Source of the DNA: Bradyrhizobium sacchari | Lineage (GTDB): Bacteria > Pseudomonadota > Alphaproteobacteria > Rhizobiales > Xanthobacteraceae | Length of the DNA stretch: 64,000 nt | Direction: 5' to 3' | NCBI RefSeq assembly: GCF_002068095.1 | Contig: NZ_LWIG01000066.1 | Coordinates: forward strand, 1-64,000 | In this document: in pieces, positions 16,506-24,510 of the stretch | How positions within the stretch are numbered: the stretch's first letter is position 1 | How the letters are laid out: each line of letters starts with the position of its first letter | The notes under the pieces: model-generated | Database searches by the model: none | What the model saw: the letters and a program-made list of their open reading frames with translations, nothing else | Told to the model about the DNA's origin: nothing | Made by a program: the position numbers and the translations under genes

Positions 16506-17807
16506 ATGACTCATATCGCCATCATCGGCGCCGGCATCACCGGCGTGACGACTGCCTATGCCCTGCTCGAACGCGGCTTTGAGGTGACGGTGCTCGACAA
16601 GCACCGCTATGCCGCGATGGAGACGTCGTTCGCCAACGGCGGACAGCTTTCCGCCAGCAATGCCGAAGTGTGGAACTCTACCGCAACGATCCTGAAAGGC
16701 CTGCGCTGGATGTTCCGGCGCGATGCGCCGCTGCTGATGAACCCGCGGCCGAACTGGCACAAATATTCGTGGATGAGCGAGTTCGTCGCCAACATCGGCA
16801 ACTACCGGGCCAACACCATCGAGACCACACGGCTTGCGATCGAAGCCCGCAAGCATCTGTTCGAGATCGCGGCGCGCGAAGGCATCGACTTCGATCTCGA
16901 ACGCCGCGGCATCCTCCACATCTATCACGACAAGGAAGGTTTCGAATCCGGCCTGCGCGTCAACGCGCTGTTGCAGGAGGGCGGCCTCGATCGCCGTCCG
17001 GTGACGCCGGAGGAAATCCACGCGATCGAGCCGACGCTGCGCAAGGCGTATTATGGCGGCTTCTACACGCCGTCGGATGCGACCGGCGATATCCACAAGT
17101 TCACCCGCGGACTGGCGGACGCCTGCAAGCGGCGCGGCGCGACCTTCGTCCACGAAGCCGATATCGATTCAATCGCGCGCGCCGGCAGCGGCTTCGTGCT
17201 CGGCTGGGCCGAACTTGCCGCAAGGGATGCCGCAGCAACCACGCGCGGCATGCTGAAGGCGGACGGAATCGTGGTCTGCGCCGGCGTCGCCAGCCGCCAC
17301 TTCGCCGCCCTCCTCGACGATCGCATCAACGTCTATCCGGTGAAGGGCTACTCGATCACCGTGCAGCTCGACACTGCCGAAAGCCGCGCCGCGGCGCCGA
17401 CCGTGAGCCTGCTCGACGAAGCCGCCAAGATCGTCACCAGCCGGCTCGGCGCCGATCGTTTTCGCGTGGCCGGAACGGCCGAGTTCAACGACTTCAACCG
17501 CGACATTCGCGCCGACCGCGTGCAGCCGCTGGTCGACTGGGTGCGCAGCAACTTCCCCGACATCGAAACCTCGCGCGTCGTGCCCTGGGCCGGGCTGCGC
17601 CCGATGATGCCGAACATGATGCCGGTGGTGCGCGCGGGGCGGACACCGGGCGTGTTCTTCAACACCGGCCACGGCCATCTCGGCTGGACCCTGTCGGCGG
17701 CAACGGCGCAGATGATCGCCGAGACCATCGACGGCTGGCGCGGGATCAACGCGCCGGCGGCGGTGCCGTCACTTGGGGTTGAGCGTGAGTATCGCCATGC
17801 ATCTTGA
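16506..17807 (+). CDS. dadA: DadA-like FAD-dependent amino-acid dehydrogenase
   Basis: 433 residues. The N-terminus HIAIIGAGITGVTTAYAL is an FAD-binding Rossmann motif, followed by FANGGQLSASNAEVW, the hallmark of D-amino acid dehydrogenase small subunit (DadA). The C-terminal FAD contact NTGHGHLGWTLSAATAQMI is intact. DadA-type enzymes oxidatively deaminate D-amino acids at the membrane; glycine oxidases share the fold. Control by a glycine riboswitch suggests that glycine, or an amino acid converted through glycine, is the substrate or signal (inference). ATG 16506 is preceded by GGGAG. The gene precedes a peptide ABC operon on the same strand. Confidence 0.85.
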   Translation: MTHIAIIGAGITGVTTAYALLERGFEVTVLDKHRYAAMETSFANGGQLSASNAEVWNSTATILKGLRWMFRRDAPLLMNPRPNWHKYSWMSEFVANIGNYRANTIETTRLAIEARKHLFEIAAREGIDFDLERRGILHIYHDKEGFESGLRVNALLQEGGLDRRPVTPEEIHAIEPTLRKAYYGGFYTPSDATGDIHKFTRGLADACKRRGATFVHEADIDSIARAGSGFVLGWAELAARDAAATTRGMLKADGIVVCAGVASRHFAALLDDRINVYPVKGYSITVQLDTAESRAAAPTVSLLDEAAKIVTSRLGADRFRVAGTAEFNDFNRDIRADRVQPLVDWVRSNFPDIETSRVVPWAGLRPMMPNMMPVVRAGRTPGVFFNTGHGHLGWTLSAATAQMIAETIDGWRGINAPAAVPSLGVEREYRHAS

Positions 17808-17852
17808 GTGGTTCCGATCTGATGCGGCGCGGCCCCTTGCGACCGCCCTGCC

Positions 17853-17870
17853 CTTGGCACACAATTTGCC
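17853..17870 (+). promoter_or_regulatory. Candidate sigma-54 (RpoN) promoter
   Basis: TTGGCAC (17854-17860) and TTTGC (17865-17869) match the -24/-12 elements of sigma-54 promoters, with exactly ten bases between the invariant GG and GC. The site lies about 120 bases upstream of the first permease gene, in a gap with no other gene. An enhancer site for an NtrC- or NifA-like activator was not identified. Confidence 0.6.
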
Positions 17871-17989
17871 CCGAAAGACCGGCATCTCCGGCCGGCCTTC
17901 CCAGCCCGAGTGACAGGCGCGCATGATAGACTCGTTCGAATCCACGGGCGCTCCAGGGCCCCACAAGTTCCGCAGCCGGAGATAGGTGC

Positions 17990-18931
17990 ATGCTAGGTTA
18001 TCTCATTCGCCGCGTTCTGGCCGCGGTGCCCGTGATGGGCGTCGTCGCGCTGTTCGTGTTCCTGCTGTTGCGCCTGACGCCGGGCGATCCCGCCGCGATC
18101 CTCGCCGGCGACAATGCGACACCGGAACGGCTCGAGCGCATCCGGGAATCGCTCGGCCTCAACGAGCCGCTGATCGTGCAGTTCATCACCTGGGTGAACA
18201 AGCTGCTGCACGGCGATCTCGGAACGTCGCTGATCTCCAACCTGCCGGTGATGAAGATGATCGGCCAGCGCGTCGAGCCGTCGATCTCGATCGCGCTGTG
18301 CACCATCATCCTCGCCGTCATCGTCGCAGTGCCGCTGGGCGTGATCGCCGCGTGGAAGCACGGCACCTGGATCGACCGTTTCGTGATGGGCCTGTCGGTC
18401 CTGGGCTTCTCGGTTCCGGTGTTCGTGGTCGGCTATGTCCTGATCGAGGTCTTCGCGATCGATTTGCGCTTGGTGCCTGTGCAGGGCTTCCGCAGCATCT
18501 TTAACGGCTTCGGCCCGTTCTTCGAGCGCATGATCTTGCCGACCTGCGCGCTGTCCTTCATCTACATCGCGCTGATCGCGCGCATGACGCGCGCGGCGAT
18601 GCTCGACGTGCTCGGTGAAGATTACGTGCGAACGGCGCGTGCGAAAGGCATCAACGAGGTCGCCGTGATGATGCGGCATGCCCTGCGCAATGCCGCCGTG
18701 CCCGTGATCACCGTGATCGGCACCGGCTTTGCGCTGCTGATCTCCGGCGTCGTCGTCACCGAGAGCGTGTTCAACATCCCCGGCATCGGACGCCTCACTG
18801 TCGATGCGGTGCTGGCGCGCGACTATCCGGTGATCCAGGCCATGATCCTGCTGACGTCGCTGATCTATGTCGTCGTCAACCTTCTCATCGACGTCGCCTA
18901 CACCCTGCTCGATCCCCGGATCCGGTACTGA
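17990..18931 (+). CDS. dppB: Peptide ABC transporter permease (DppB/OppB family)
   Basis: 313 residues with six membrane helices. The N-terminal MLGYLIRRVLAAVPVMGVV and RLTPGDPAAIL signature is that of DppB/OppB proteins. The cytoplasmic coupling loop has ARMTRAAMLDVLGEDYVRTA and ARAKG, which contacts the ATPase. The gene is the first of a transport operon (permease, permease, double ATPase) behind a sigma-54-like promoter. With the binding proteins 3-6 kb away it should import di- or oligopeptides. Confidence 0.92.
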   Translation: MLGYLIRRVLAAVPVMGVVALFVFLLLRLTPGDPAAILAGDNATPERLERIRESLGLNEPLIVQFITWVNKLLHGDLGTSLISNLPVMKMIGQRVEPSISIALCTIILAVIVAVPLGVIAAWKHGTWIDRFVMGLSVLGFSVPVFVVGYVLIEVFAIDLRLVPVQGFRSIFNGFGPFFERMILPTCALSFIYIALIARMTRAAMLDVLGEDYVRTARAKGINEVAVMMRHALRNAAVPVITVIGTGFALLISGVVVTESVFNIPGIGRLTVDAVLARDYPVIQAMILLTSLIYVVVNLLIDVAYTLLDPRIRY

Positions 18932-18949
18932 GGCAAGGACAAGAACAAA

Positions 18950-19837
18950 ATGTCGGTCGATACCCTTCCCCAGTCGTCCATTCCGATCACGTCGCCGCTG
19001 CGGCCGCGCTTCGGCTTCCTCACCTCGACGCCGATCATCGCGACCGCGACGTTCCTGCTCGCCCTGATCGTGGTGATCTCGATCCTCGCGCCGCTGATCG
19101 CGCCGCATGATCCGATCCAGCTCGCACCGTCACAGCGGCTCAAGCCGGCCTCGGCGCAATTCCTGCTCGGCACCGACGCATACGGACGCGACCTGTTGTC
19201 GCGCGTGGTCTATGGCGGTCGCATCTCGCTGCTGATCGGCATCGGCTCGGCGATCCTGTCGATCGTCATCGGGCTTTCGATCGGCCTCGTCTCCGGCTTC
19301 TTCAAGCTGGTCGATTCCGTGATGATGCGCATCATGGACGGCCTGATGGCGATGCCGAGCATCCTGCTCGCGATCGCGGTGGTCTCGCTCTCCGGCGCCA
19401 GCATCTGGACCGTGCTGATCGCGATCACCATCCCCGAGATTCCGCGCGTGGCGCGCCTGGTCCGCTCGGTCGTGCTGTCGGCGCGCGAGGAGCCCTACGT
19501 CGAGGCCGCGATCTCGGTCGGTTCCAGCCTGCCGAAGATCATGTGGCGTCACCTGATGCCGAACACGATCGCGCCGCTGATCGTCCAGGGCACCTATGTC
19601 TGCGCCTCCGCAATTCTCACCGAGGCGATCCTGTCCTTCCTCGGCGCCGGCATCTCGCCGGAGACGCCGACCTGGGGCAACATCATGGCCGAGGGCCGCC
19701 AGTACTTCCAGATCAAGCCCTCGCTGATCTTCTGGCCGGGCCTTCTGCTCTCGATCGCCATCCTCAGCATCAACCTGATCGGCGATGCCGCCCGTGACGC
19801 CCTCGATCCCCGCATGAAGCAGCGGGAGGGGAAGTGA
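18950..19837 (+). CDS. dppC: Peptide ABC transporter permease (DppC/OppC family)
   Basis: 295 residues. It has the DppC layout: a first helix (about 25-48) followed by LIAPHDPIQL, then LGTDAYGRDLLSRVVYG, a periplasmic motif of the family, and the EAA loop LVRSVVLSAREEPYVEAA. It starts 18 bases after the DppB stop. A palindromic repeat of family A (19865-19950) lies between this gene and the ATPase gene of the same operon. Confidence 0.92.
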   Translation: MSVDTLPQSSIPITSPLRPRFGFLTSTPIIATATFLLALIVVISILAPLIAPHDPIQLAPSQRLKPASAQFLLGTDAYGRDLLSRVVYGGRISLLIGIGSAILSIVIGLSIGLVSGFFKLVDSVMMRIMDGLMAMPSILLAIAVVSLSGASIWTVLIAITIPEIPRVARLVRSVVLSAREEPYVEAAISVGSSLPKIMWRHLMPNTIAPLIVQGTYVCASAILTEAILSFLGAGISPETPTWGNIMAEGRQYFQIKPSLIFWPGLLLSIAILSINLIGDAARDALDPRMKQREGK

Positions 19838-19864
19838 TTGTTTCGCCGGCCCATCCCCTTGTTC

Positions 19865-19950
19865 CGTCATTGCGAGCGAAGCGAAGCAATCCAGTCTGCC
19901 TCCGCGGAAAGATTCTGGATTGCTTCGTCGCTTCGCTCCTCGCAATGACG
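19865..19950. repeat. Palindromic repeat family A, copy 1 (inside the transporter operon)
   Basis: Left arm CGTCATTGCGAGCGAAGCG with AAGCAATCCAG, right arm CTGGATTGCTTCG with CTCGCAATGACG, around a short variable centre. The right arm carries a small extra palindrome (TCGTCGCTTCGCTC). It fills most of the 126-base gap between dppC and the ATPase gene, so the operon mRNA should carry a long hairpin here. Confidence 0.9.
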
Positions 19951-19963
19951 ACGGAGTGACCTG

Positions 19964-21613
19964 ATGACCAACCCCGTTCTCGACATCAACAACCTCGTCG
20001 TCTCCGTCGGCAAGAAGCCGGGCGGTGCCAAGATCATCGACGGCATCTCGATCCAGGTGCGCGAGCGCGAGACGCTGTGCCTCGTCGGCGAAAGCGGCTC
20101 GGGCAAGTCGGTGACCTCGCTCACCACGATGGGCCTGCTGCCGAAGGGCACGCTGGTGCCGACCTCCGGCAGCGTCAAGCTGGTCGGCGAAGAGCTGCTC
20201 ACCGCCACCGATCGCCGCCTGCGCCAGCTCCGCGCGACGCAGATGGCTATGATCTTCCAGGAGCCGATGACCGCCCTCAATCCGGTGGTGCCGGTCGGCC
20301 GCCAGATCGACGAGGTGCTGCGCGCCCATACCAAGCTCGACGCGAAGGCGCGCAAGAAGCGCATCCTCGACATGATGGAGCAGGTTCGCCTGCCCCAGGT
20401 CGAGCGCATCTTCGCCTCCTACCCGCACCGCCTTTCCGGCGGCCAGCGCCAGCGCATCATGATCGCGATGGCCTTGGTGCTGGAGCCGAAGCTGCTGATC
20501 GCGGACGAGCCGACCACCGCACTCGACGTCACCACGCAGAAGCAGATCCTGACCCTGATCCGCGACCTCCAGCGCGATCACGGCACCGCCGTGCTGTTCA
20601 TCACCCATGACATGGGCGTGGTGGCCGAGATCGCCGACCGTGTCGCGGTGATGCGGCAGGGCCGCCTCGTCGAGACCGGTCCGCTCGAGACCGTGCTGCG
20701 CAATCCGACCATGGAGTATACCCGCAACCTGCTCGCATCGGTGCCGAGCCTGGTGCCGCGGCCGCCGCGCGAGGAGAGCCGCGAACCTATCGTGCTGGAG
20801 GCCAACGAGCTCAGCAAGGTCTACAAGGAACGCGCGTTGTTCGGCAAAGGCCGCGAGGTCGTCGCCGCCGACAAGGTCACGCTGACGCTGCGCAAGGGCC
20901 GCACGCTCGGCATCGTCGGCGAAAGCGGCTCGGGCAAGTCGACGGTGGCGCGCTGTATCGTCCGCCTGATCGACCCGACCTCCGGCGGCGTGCGCCTTGC
21001 GGGCCGCGAGATCTCCGACATCTCCCGCCGCCTGCTGCAGCCGCACCGGCAGAAGATCCAGATCGTGTTCCAAGATCCCTACCGCTCGCTCAATCCGCGC
21101 GTCAGCGTCGGCGAGAGCATCGCGGAAGGGCCGATCAACTACGGCGTCTCGCATGCCGACGCGATGAAGCGCGCCCGCGAGCTGCTCGAGCTCGTCGGCC
21201 TGCCGGCCGATGCGGTCTCGCGCTATCCGCACCAGTTCTCCGGCGGCCAGCGCCAGCGCATCGCGATCGCGCGCGCGCTTGCGCTCGATCCGGACGTGCT
21301 GGTCGCGGACGAAGCGGTCTCCGCGCTCGACGTCTCGGTGCAGGCCCAGGTGCTGGAACTGCTCGACGAGATCCAGAAGAGGCTCGGCATCGCCATCCTG
21401 TTCATCACCCACGATTTGCGCGTCGCCGCCCAGATCTGCGACGAGGTCGTGGTGATGCAGCACGGCCGCGTCGTCGAACAGGGCCCCGCCGCCGAAGTGC
21501 TGACGCATCCGCAGGAGGCCTACACCAAGGCACTGCTGGATGCGGCGCCGGGACGCAACTGGGATTTTGCGAACTTCCGGCCGGTAGCGGAGGGTGTGGC
21601 GGCTACGGCTTGA
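19964..21613 (+). CDS. Peptide ABC transporter ATPase, two fused domains (DppD-DppF)
   Basis: 549 residues with two complete ATPase domains. Domain 1 (about 1-265) has Walker A GESGSGKSVTSL, signature LSGGQRQRI and Walker B LLIADEPTTALD. Domain 2 (about 270-540) has GESGSGKSTVA, FSGGQRQRIAIARAL and VLVADEAVSALD. In domain 2 the residues after the Walker B Glu read AVS in place of PT, as often seen in OppF/DppF. The fusion makes one subunit serve both permeases, as in GsiA-type transporters. It energises peptide import by the preceding permeases. Confidence 0.92.
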   Translation: MTNPVLDINNLVVSVGKKPGGAKIIDGISIQVRERETLCLVGESGSGKSVTSLTTMGLLPKGTLVPTSGSVKLVGEELLTATDRRLRQLRATQMAMIFQEPMTALNPVVPVGRQIDEVLRAHTKLDAKARKKRILDMMEQVRLPQVERIFASYPHRLSGGQRQRIMIAMALVLEPKLLIADEPTTALDVTTQKQILTLIRDLQRDHGTAVLFITHDMGVVAEIADRVAVMRQGRLVETGPLETVLRNPTMEYTRNLLASVPSLVPRPPREESREPIVLEANELSKVYKERALFGKGREVVAADKVTLTLRKGRTLGIVGESGSGKSTVARCIVRLIDPTSGGVRLAGREISDISRRLLQPHRQKIQIVFQDPYRSLNPRVSVGESIAEGPINYGVSHADAMKRARELLELVGLPADAVSRYPHQFSGGQRQRIAIARALALDPDVLVADEAVSALDVSVQAQVLELLDEIQKRLGIAILFITHDLRVAAQICDEVVVMQHGRVVEQGPAAEVLTHPQEAYTKALLDAAPGRNWDFANFRPVAEGVAATA

Positions 21614-21624
21614 TCCGCATATTC

Positions 21625-21704
21625 CGTCATTGCGAGCGAAGCGAAGCAATCCAGACTGCCGCCGCGGAAAGATTCTGGATTGCTTCGCTTCGCTCGCAAT
21701 GACG
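21625..21704. repeat. Palindromic repeat family A, copy 2
   Basis: Same two arms as copy 1 with a more symmetric right arm (GATTGCTTCGCTTCGCTCGC). It lies between the double ATPase gene and the MlrC-family gene, all on the plus strand. Confidence 0.9.
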
Positions 21705-21825
21705 GTGAGCGCCGCAAGCATTCCCAAAACAGCTTGAGGCCATGCGTGGCGCGATTGTCTGCCTTGCTTGCGCTTGCCGCAAAGGCGGGTAACGTCGCGG
21801 CATTCTTTGCCCGGGACTGGATTGA

Positions 21826-23331
21826 ATGACACGTATCGCGGTCGGCGGCTTCCTGCACGAGACCAACACCTTCGCGCCGACAAAGGCGACGTTCGCGGAC
21901 TTCCAGCATGGCGGCGGCTGGCCGGCGATGACTGAAGGTGCCGACGTCCTGAAGGTGATGCGCCGCATCAATGTCGGCCTTGCCGGTTTCGTCGACAGCG
22001 CGGAGGCGAACGGCTGGGAACTCATTCCGACCATCGCCTGCGGGGCGAGCCCGTCGGCACATGTCACCAAGGACGCCTTCGAGCGCATCGTGAAGGTGAT
22101 GGTCGACGGCATCGCGGCCGCGGGCCCGATCGATGCGGTCTATCTCGATTTGCACGGCGCGATGGTCACGGAGCATCTCGACGATGGTGAAGGCGAGATC
22201 CTGGCGCGTGTGCGCCGCGTCATCGGCAAGAATGTCCCGCTGGTCGCAAGCCTCGACCTGCACGCTAATGTCACGCCCGCAATGATGGAACATGCGGATG
22301 CGCTGATCGCCTACCGCACCTATCCGCATGTCGACATGGCTGACACAGGCCGCGCCTGCGCAAAGCATCTCGCGCTGCTGCTGAAGACGAAGCAGCGTTT
22401 CGCAAAGTCGTTCCGGCAATTGCCTTTCCTGATCGCGATCAGCTGGCAATGCACCAATGACTTTCCGACCAAAGGTATCTACGAAGAGCTCGCCGCGTGG
22501 GAGAGCGACGCGGTTCCAACCCTTTCTTTCGCGCCCGGCTTCCCTGCCGCCGATTTCCGCGATTGCGGGCCGAGCGTGTTCGCCTATGGCAAGACGCAGG
22601 AAGATGCCGACCGTGCGGCCGACGCCATCGTCAAGCTGATCGAAAGCCACGAGGACGATTTCGACGGCAAGATCTGGACGCCCGACGACGGCGTCCGCCA
22701 CGCCATGGAACTTTCGAAGGGCGCCAGCAAGCCGATCATCATCGCCGACACCCAGGACAATCCCGGCGCCGGCGGCGATTCCGACACCACCGGCATGCTG
22801 CGCGCGCTGGTGCGCAACAAGGCCAGCGCTGCGACCGGTGCCATCTATGATCCGGAGTCGGCGAAGGCCGCGCATGCGGCCGGCGTCGGCGCCACCGTGA
22901 CGCTATCGCTCGGCGGCAAGTCCGGTATTCCCGGCGATGAGCCCTATCGCGAGACCTTCGTCGTCGAAAAGCTCTCCGACGGCCGCTTCATCGCACCCGG
23001 CCCCTATTACGGCGGCCGCGAGATGGAGATGGGCCCCTCCGCAGCCTTGCGCATCGGCAACGTCCGGGTCGTCGTCTCCTCGCACAAGGCCCAGCTCGCT
23101 GACCAGGCGATGTACCGCTATGTCGGCATCGAGCCGACGCAGGAGAAGATCCTGGTCAACAAGAGCTCGGTGCATTTCCGCGCCGATTTCGAACCGATTG
23201 CGGAAAAGCTGATGATCTGCGCCGCGCCGGGCGCGATGCCGGCCGATACCGCCTCGCTGCCCTGGACGCGTCTGCGCCCGGGCATCCGCATCAAGCCGAA
23301 CGGCCCCGTTTTCAATCCTCCCTCACGCTAA
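21826..23331 (+). CDS. M81-family metallopeptidase (MlrC-like)
   Basis: 501 residues. The start RIAVGGFLHETNTFAPT and the metal-site motifs YLDLHGAMVTEHLDDGEGE and ASLDLHANVT match the microcystinase C (MlrC) family. DTQDNPGAGGDSDTTGML is the conserved mid-protein segment. In Sphingomonas, MlrC finishes the breakdown of linearised microcystin; homologues elsewhere are uncharacterised amidases or peptidases. Here it follows a peptide importer and precedes an M20 amidohydrolase and an amidase, so a role in degrading an imported peptide or amide is likely. ATG 21826 is the only reasonable start. Confidence 0.85.
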   Translation: MTRIAVGGFLHETNTFAPTKATFADFQHGGGWPAMTEGADVLKVMRRINVGLAGFVDSAEANGWELIPTIACGASPSAHVTKDAFERIVKVMVDGIAAAGPIDAVYLDLHGAMVTEHLDDGEGEILARVRRVIGKNVPLVASLDLHANVTPAMMEHADALIAYRTYPHVDMADTGRACAKHLALLLKTKQRFAKSFRQLPFLIAISWQCTNDFPTKGIYEELAAWESDAVPTLSFAPGFPAADFRDCGPSVFAYGKTQEDADRAADAIVKLIESHEDDFDGKIWTPDDGVRHAMELSKGASKPIIIADTQDNPGAGGDSDTTGMLRALVRNKASAATGAIYDPESAKAAHAAGVGATVTLSLGGKSGIPGDEPYRETFVVEKLSDGRFIAPGPYYGGREMEMGPSAALRIGNVRVVVSSHKAQLADQAMYRYVGIEPTQEKILVNKSSVHFRADFEPIAEKLMICAAPGAMPADTASLPWTRLRPGIRIKPNGPVFNPPSR

Positions 23332-23344
23332 CCGGACAGGACAC

Positions 23345-24508
23345 ATGCCCACGATCGACCGCATCGACGGCTATGCCGACGAACTCACCGCTATCAGGCG
23401 CGACCTCCACGCCCATCCCGAGATCGGCTTCGAGGAAGTGCGCACTTCCGGCATCGTCGCCGACAAGCTGAAGGGCTGGGGCATCGAGGTGCATCGCGGC
23501 CTCGGCGGCACCGGCGTGATCGGCGTCATCAAGGGCAAGGGCTCGGGCAGCAAGCGCATTGGCCTCCGCGCCGACATGGACGCACTGCCGATGGAAGAGA
23601 ACACCAACCTGAAATGGAGCTCGAAGATCCCCGGCCGCTTCCACGGCTGCGGCCACGACGGCCACACCACCATGCTGCTCGGCACCGCGCGCTATCTCGC
23701 CGAAACCCGGAACTTCGACGGCACCGTGCATCTGATCTTCCAGCCGGCCGAGGAAGGCCTCGGCGGCGCCCGCGCCATGATCAAGGACGGTCTGTTCGAG
23801 AAGTTTCCGTGTGACGAGCTCTACGGCCTGCACAACGCGCCCGACCTCAACCACGGCGAGATCGCGATCCTGCCCGGCCCGGCGATGGCCAGCGCCGATT
23901 TCTTCGACCTGCGCATCACCGGCTATGGCGCGCATGGCGCGATGCCCGAGCGTTCCAAGGACGCGGTGATCATCGCAACCACGCTGGCGCAGGCGATCCA
24001 GACCATCGTCAGCCGCAACGTCGAGCCGTTGCAGGCCGCGGTGGTGTCGATCACCCAGATCCATGCGGGCTCCGCCTACAACGTCATTCCCGGCGACGCG
24101 CATCTTTGCGGCACCATCCGTACCTTCTCGAAGGAAGTCCGCACCCTGGTGAGCGAACGCATCCGAACCATCTGCGCCGGCATCGCAAACGCCTACCAAT
24201 GCGTCATCGACGTCGACATCCGCGATACCTTCAACGTGCTTGTCAACCAGGTCGAGCAGTCGAAGGTGGTCGAGGACGTCGCGCGCACCGTCGTCGACCC
24301 CGCCAAGGTGATCACGCGCACCCAGCCGAAGATGGGCAGCGAGGATTTTGCCGACATGTTGGAGACCATTCCCGGCGCCTATTTCTGGGTCGGCCACGAC
24401 GGCTCGGTGCCCGTGCACAATCCCGGCTTCGTGCTCGACGACAAGATCCTGCCGATCGGCGCCAGCATGTTCGCCCGCATCATCGAAACGCGCATGCCGG
24501 TAGGCTAG
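23345..24508 (+). CDS. M20D amidohydrolase (hippurate hydrolase-like)
   Basis: 387 residues. The metal ligands of the HipO/AbgA-like M20D group are visible: RADMDALPM, FHGCGHDGHTTMLL, PAEEGLGGARAMI and GLHNAPDL. The C-terminal MGSEDFADMLETIPGAYFWV supplies the last ligand region. The family hydrolyses N-acyl amino acids such as N-benzoylglycine and indole-acetyl conjugates. Release of glycine or other amino acids would fit the glycine riboswitch upstream. It starts 13 bases after the MlrC-like stop and ends 2 bases before the amidase start. Confidence 0.9.
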   Translation: MPTIDRIDGYADELTAIRRDLHAHPEIGFEEVRTSGIVADKLKGWGIEVHRGLGGTGVIGVIKGKGSGSKRIGLRADMDALPMEENTNLKWSSKIPGRFHGCGHDGHTTMLLGTARYLAETRNFDGTVHLIFQPAEEGLGGARAMIKDGLFEKFPCDELYGLHNAPDLNHGEIAILPGPAMASADFFDLRITGYGAHGAMPERSKDAVIIATTLAQAIQTIVSRNVEPLQAAVVSITQIHAGSAYNVIPGDAHLCGTIRTFSKEVRTLVSERIRTICAGIANAYQCVIDVDIRDTFNVLVNQVEQSKVVEDVARTVVDPAKVITRTQPKMGSEDFADMLETIPGAYFWVGHDGSVPVHNPGFVLDDKILPIGASMFARIIETRMPVG

Positions 24509-24510
24509 CA

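Noticed and set aside
19130..21883. Minus-strand open frame of more than 900 codons
   Set aside because: It is antisense to the permease and the double ATPase, whose motifs are unmistakable; long antisense frames are expected from GC3-rich codons.
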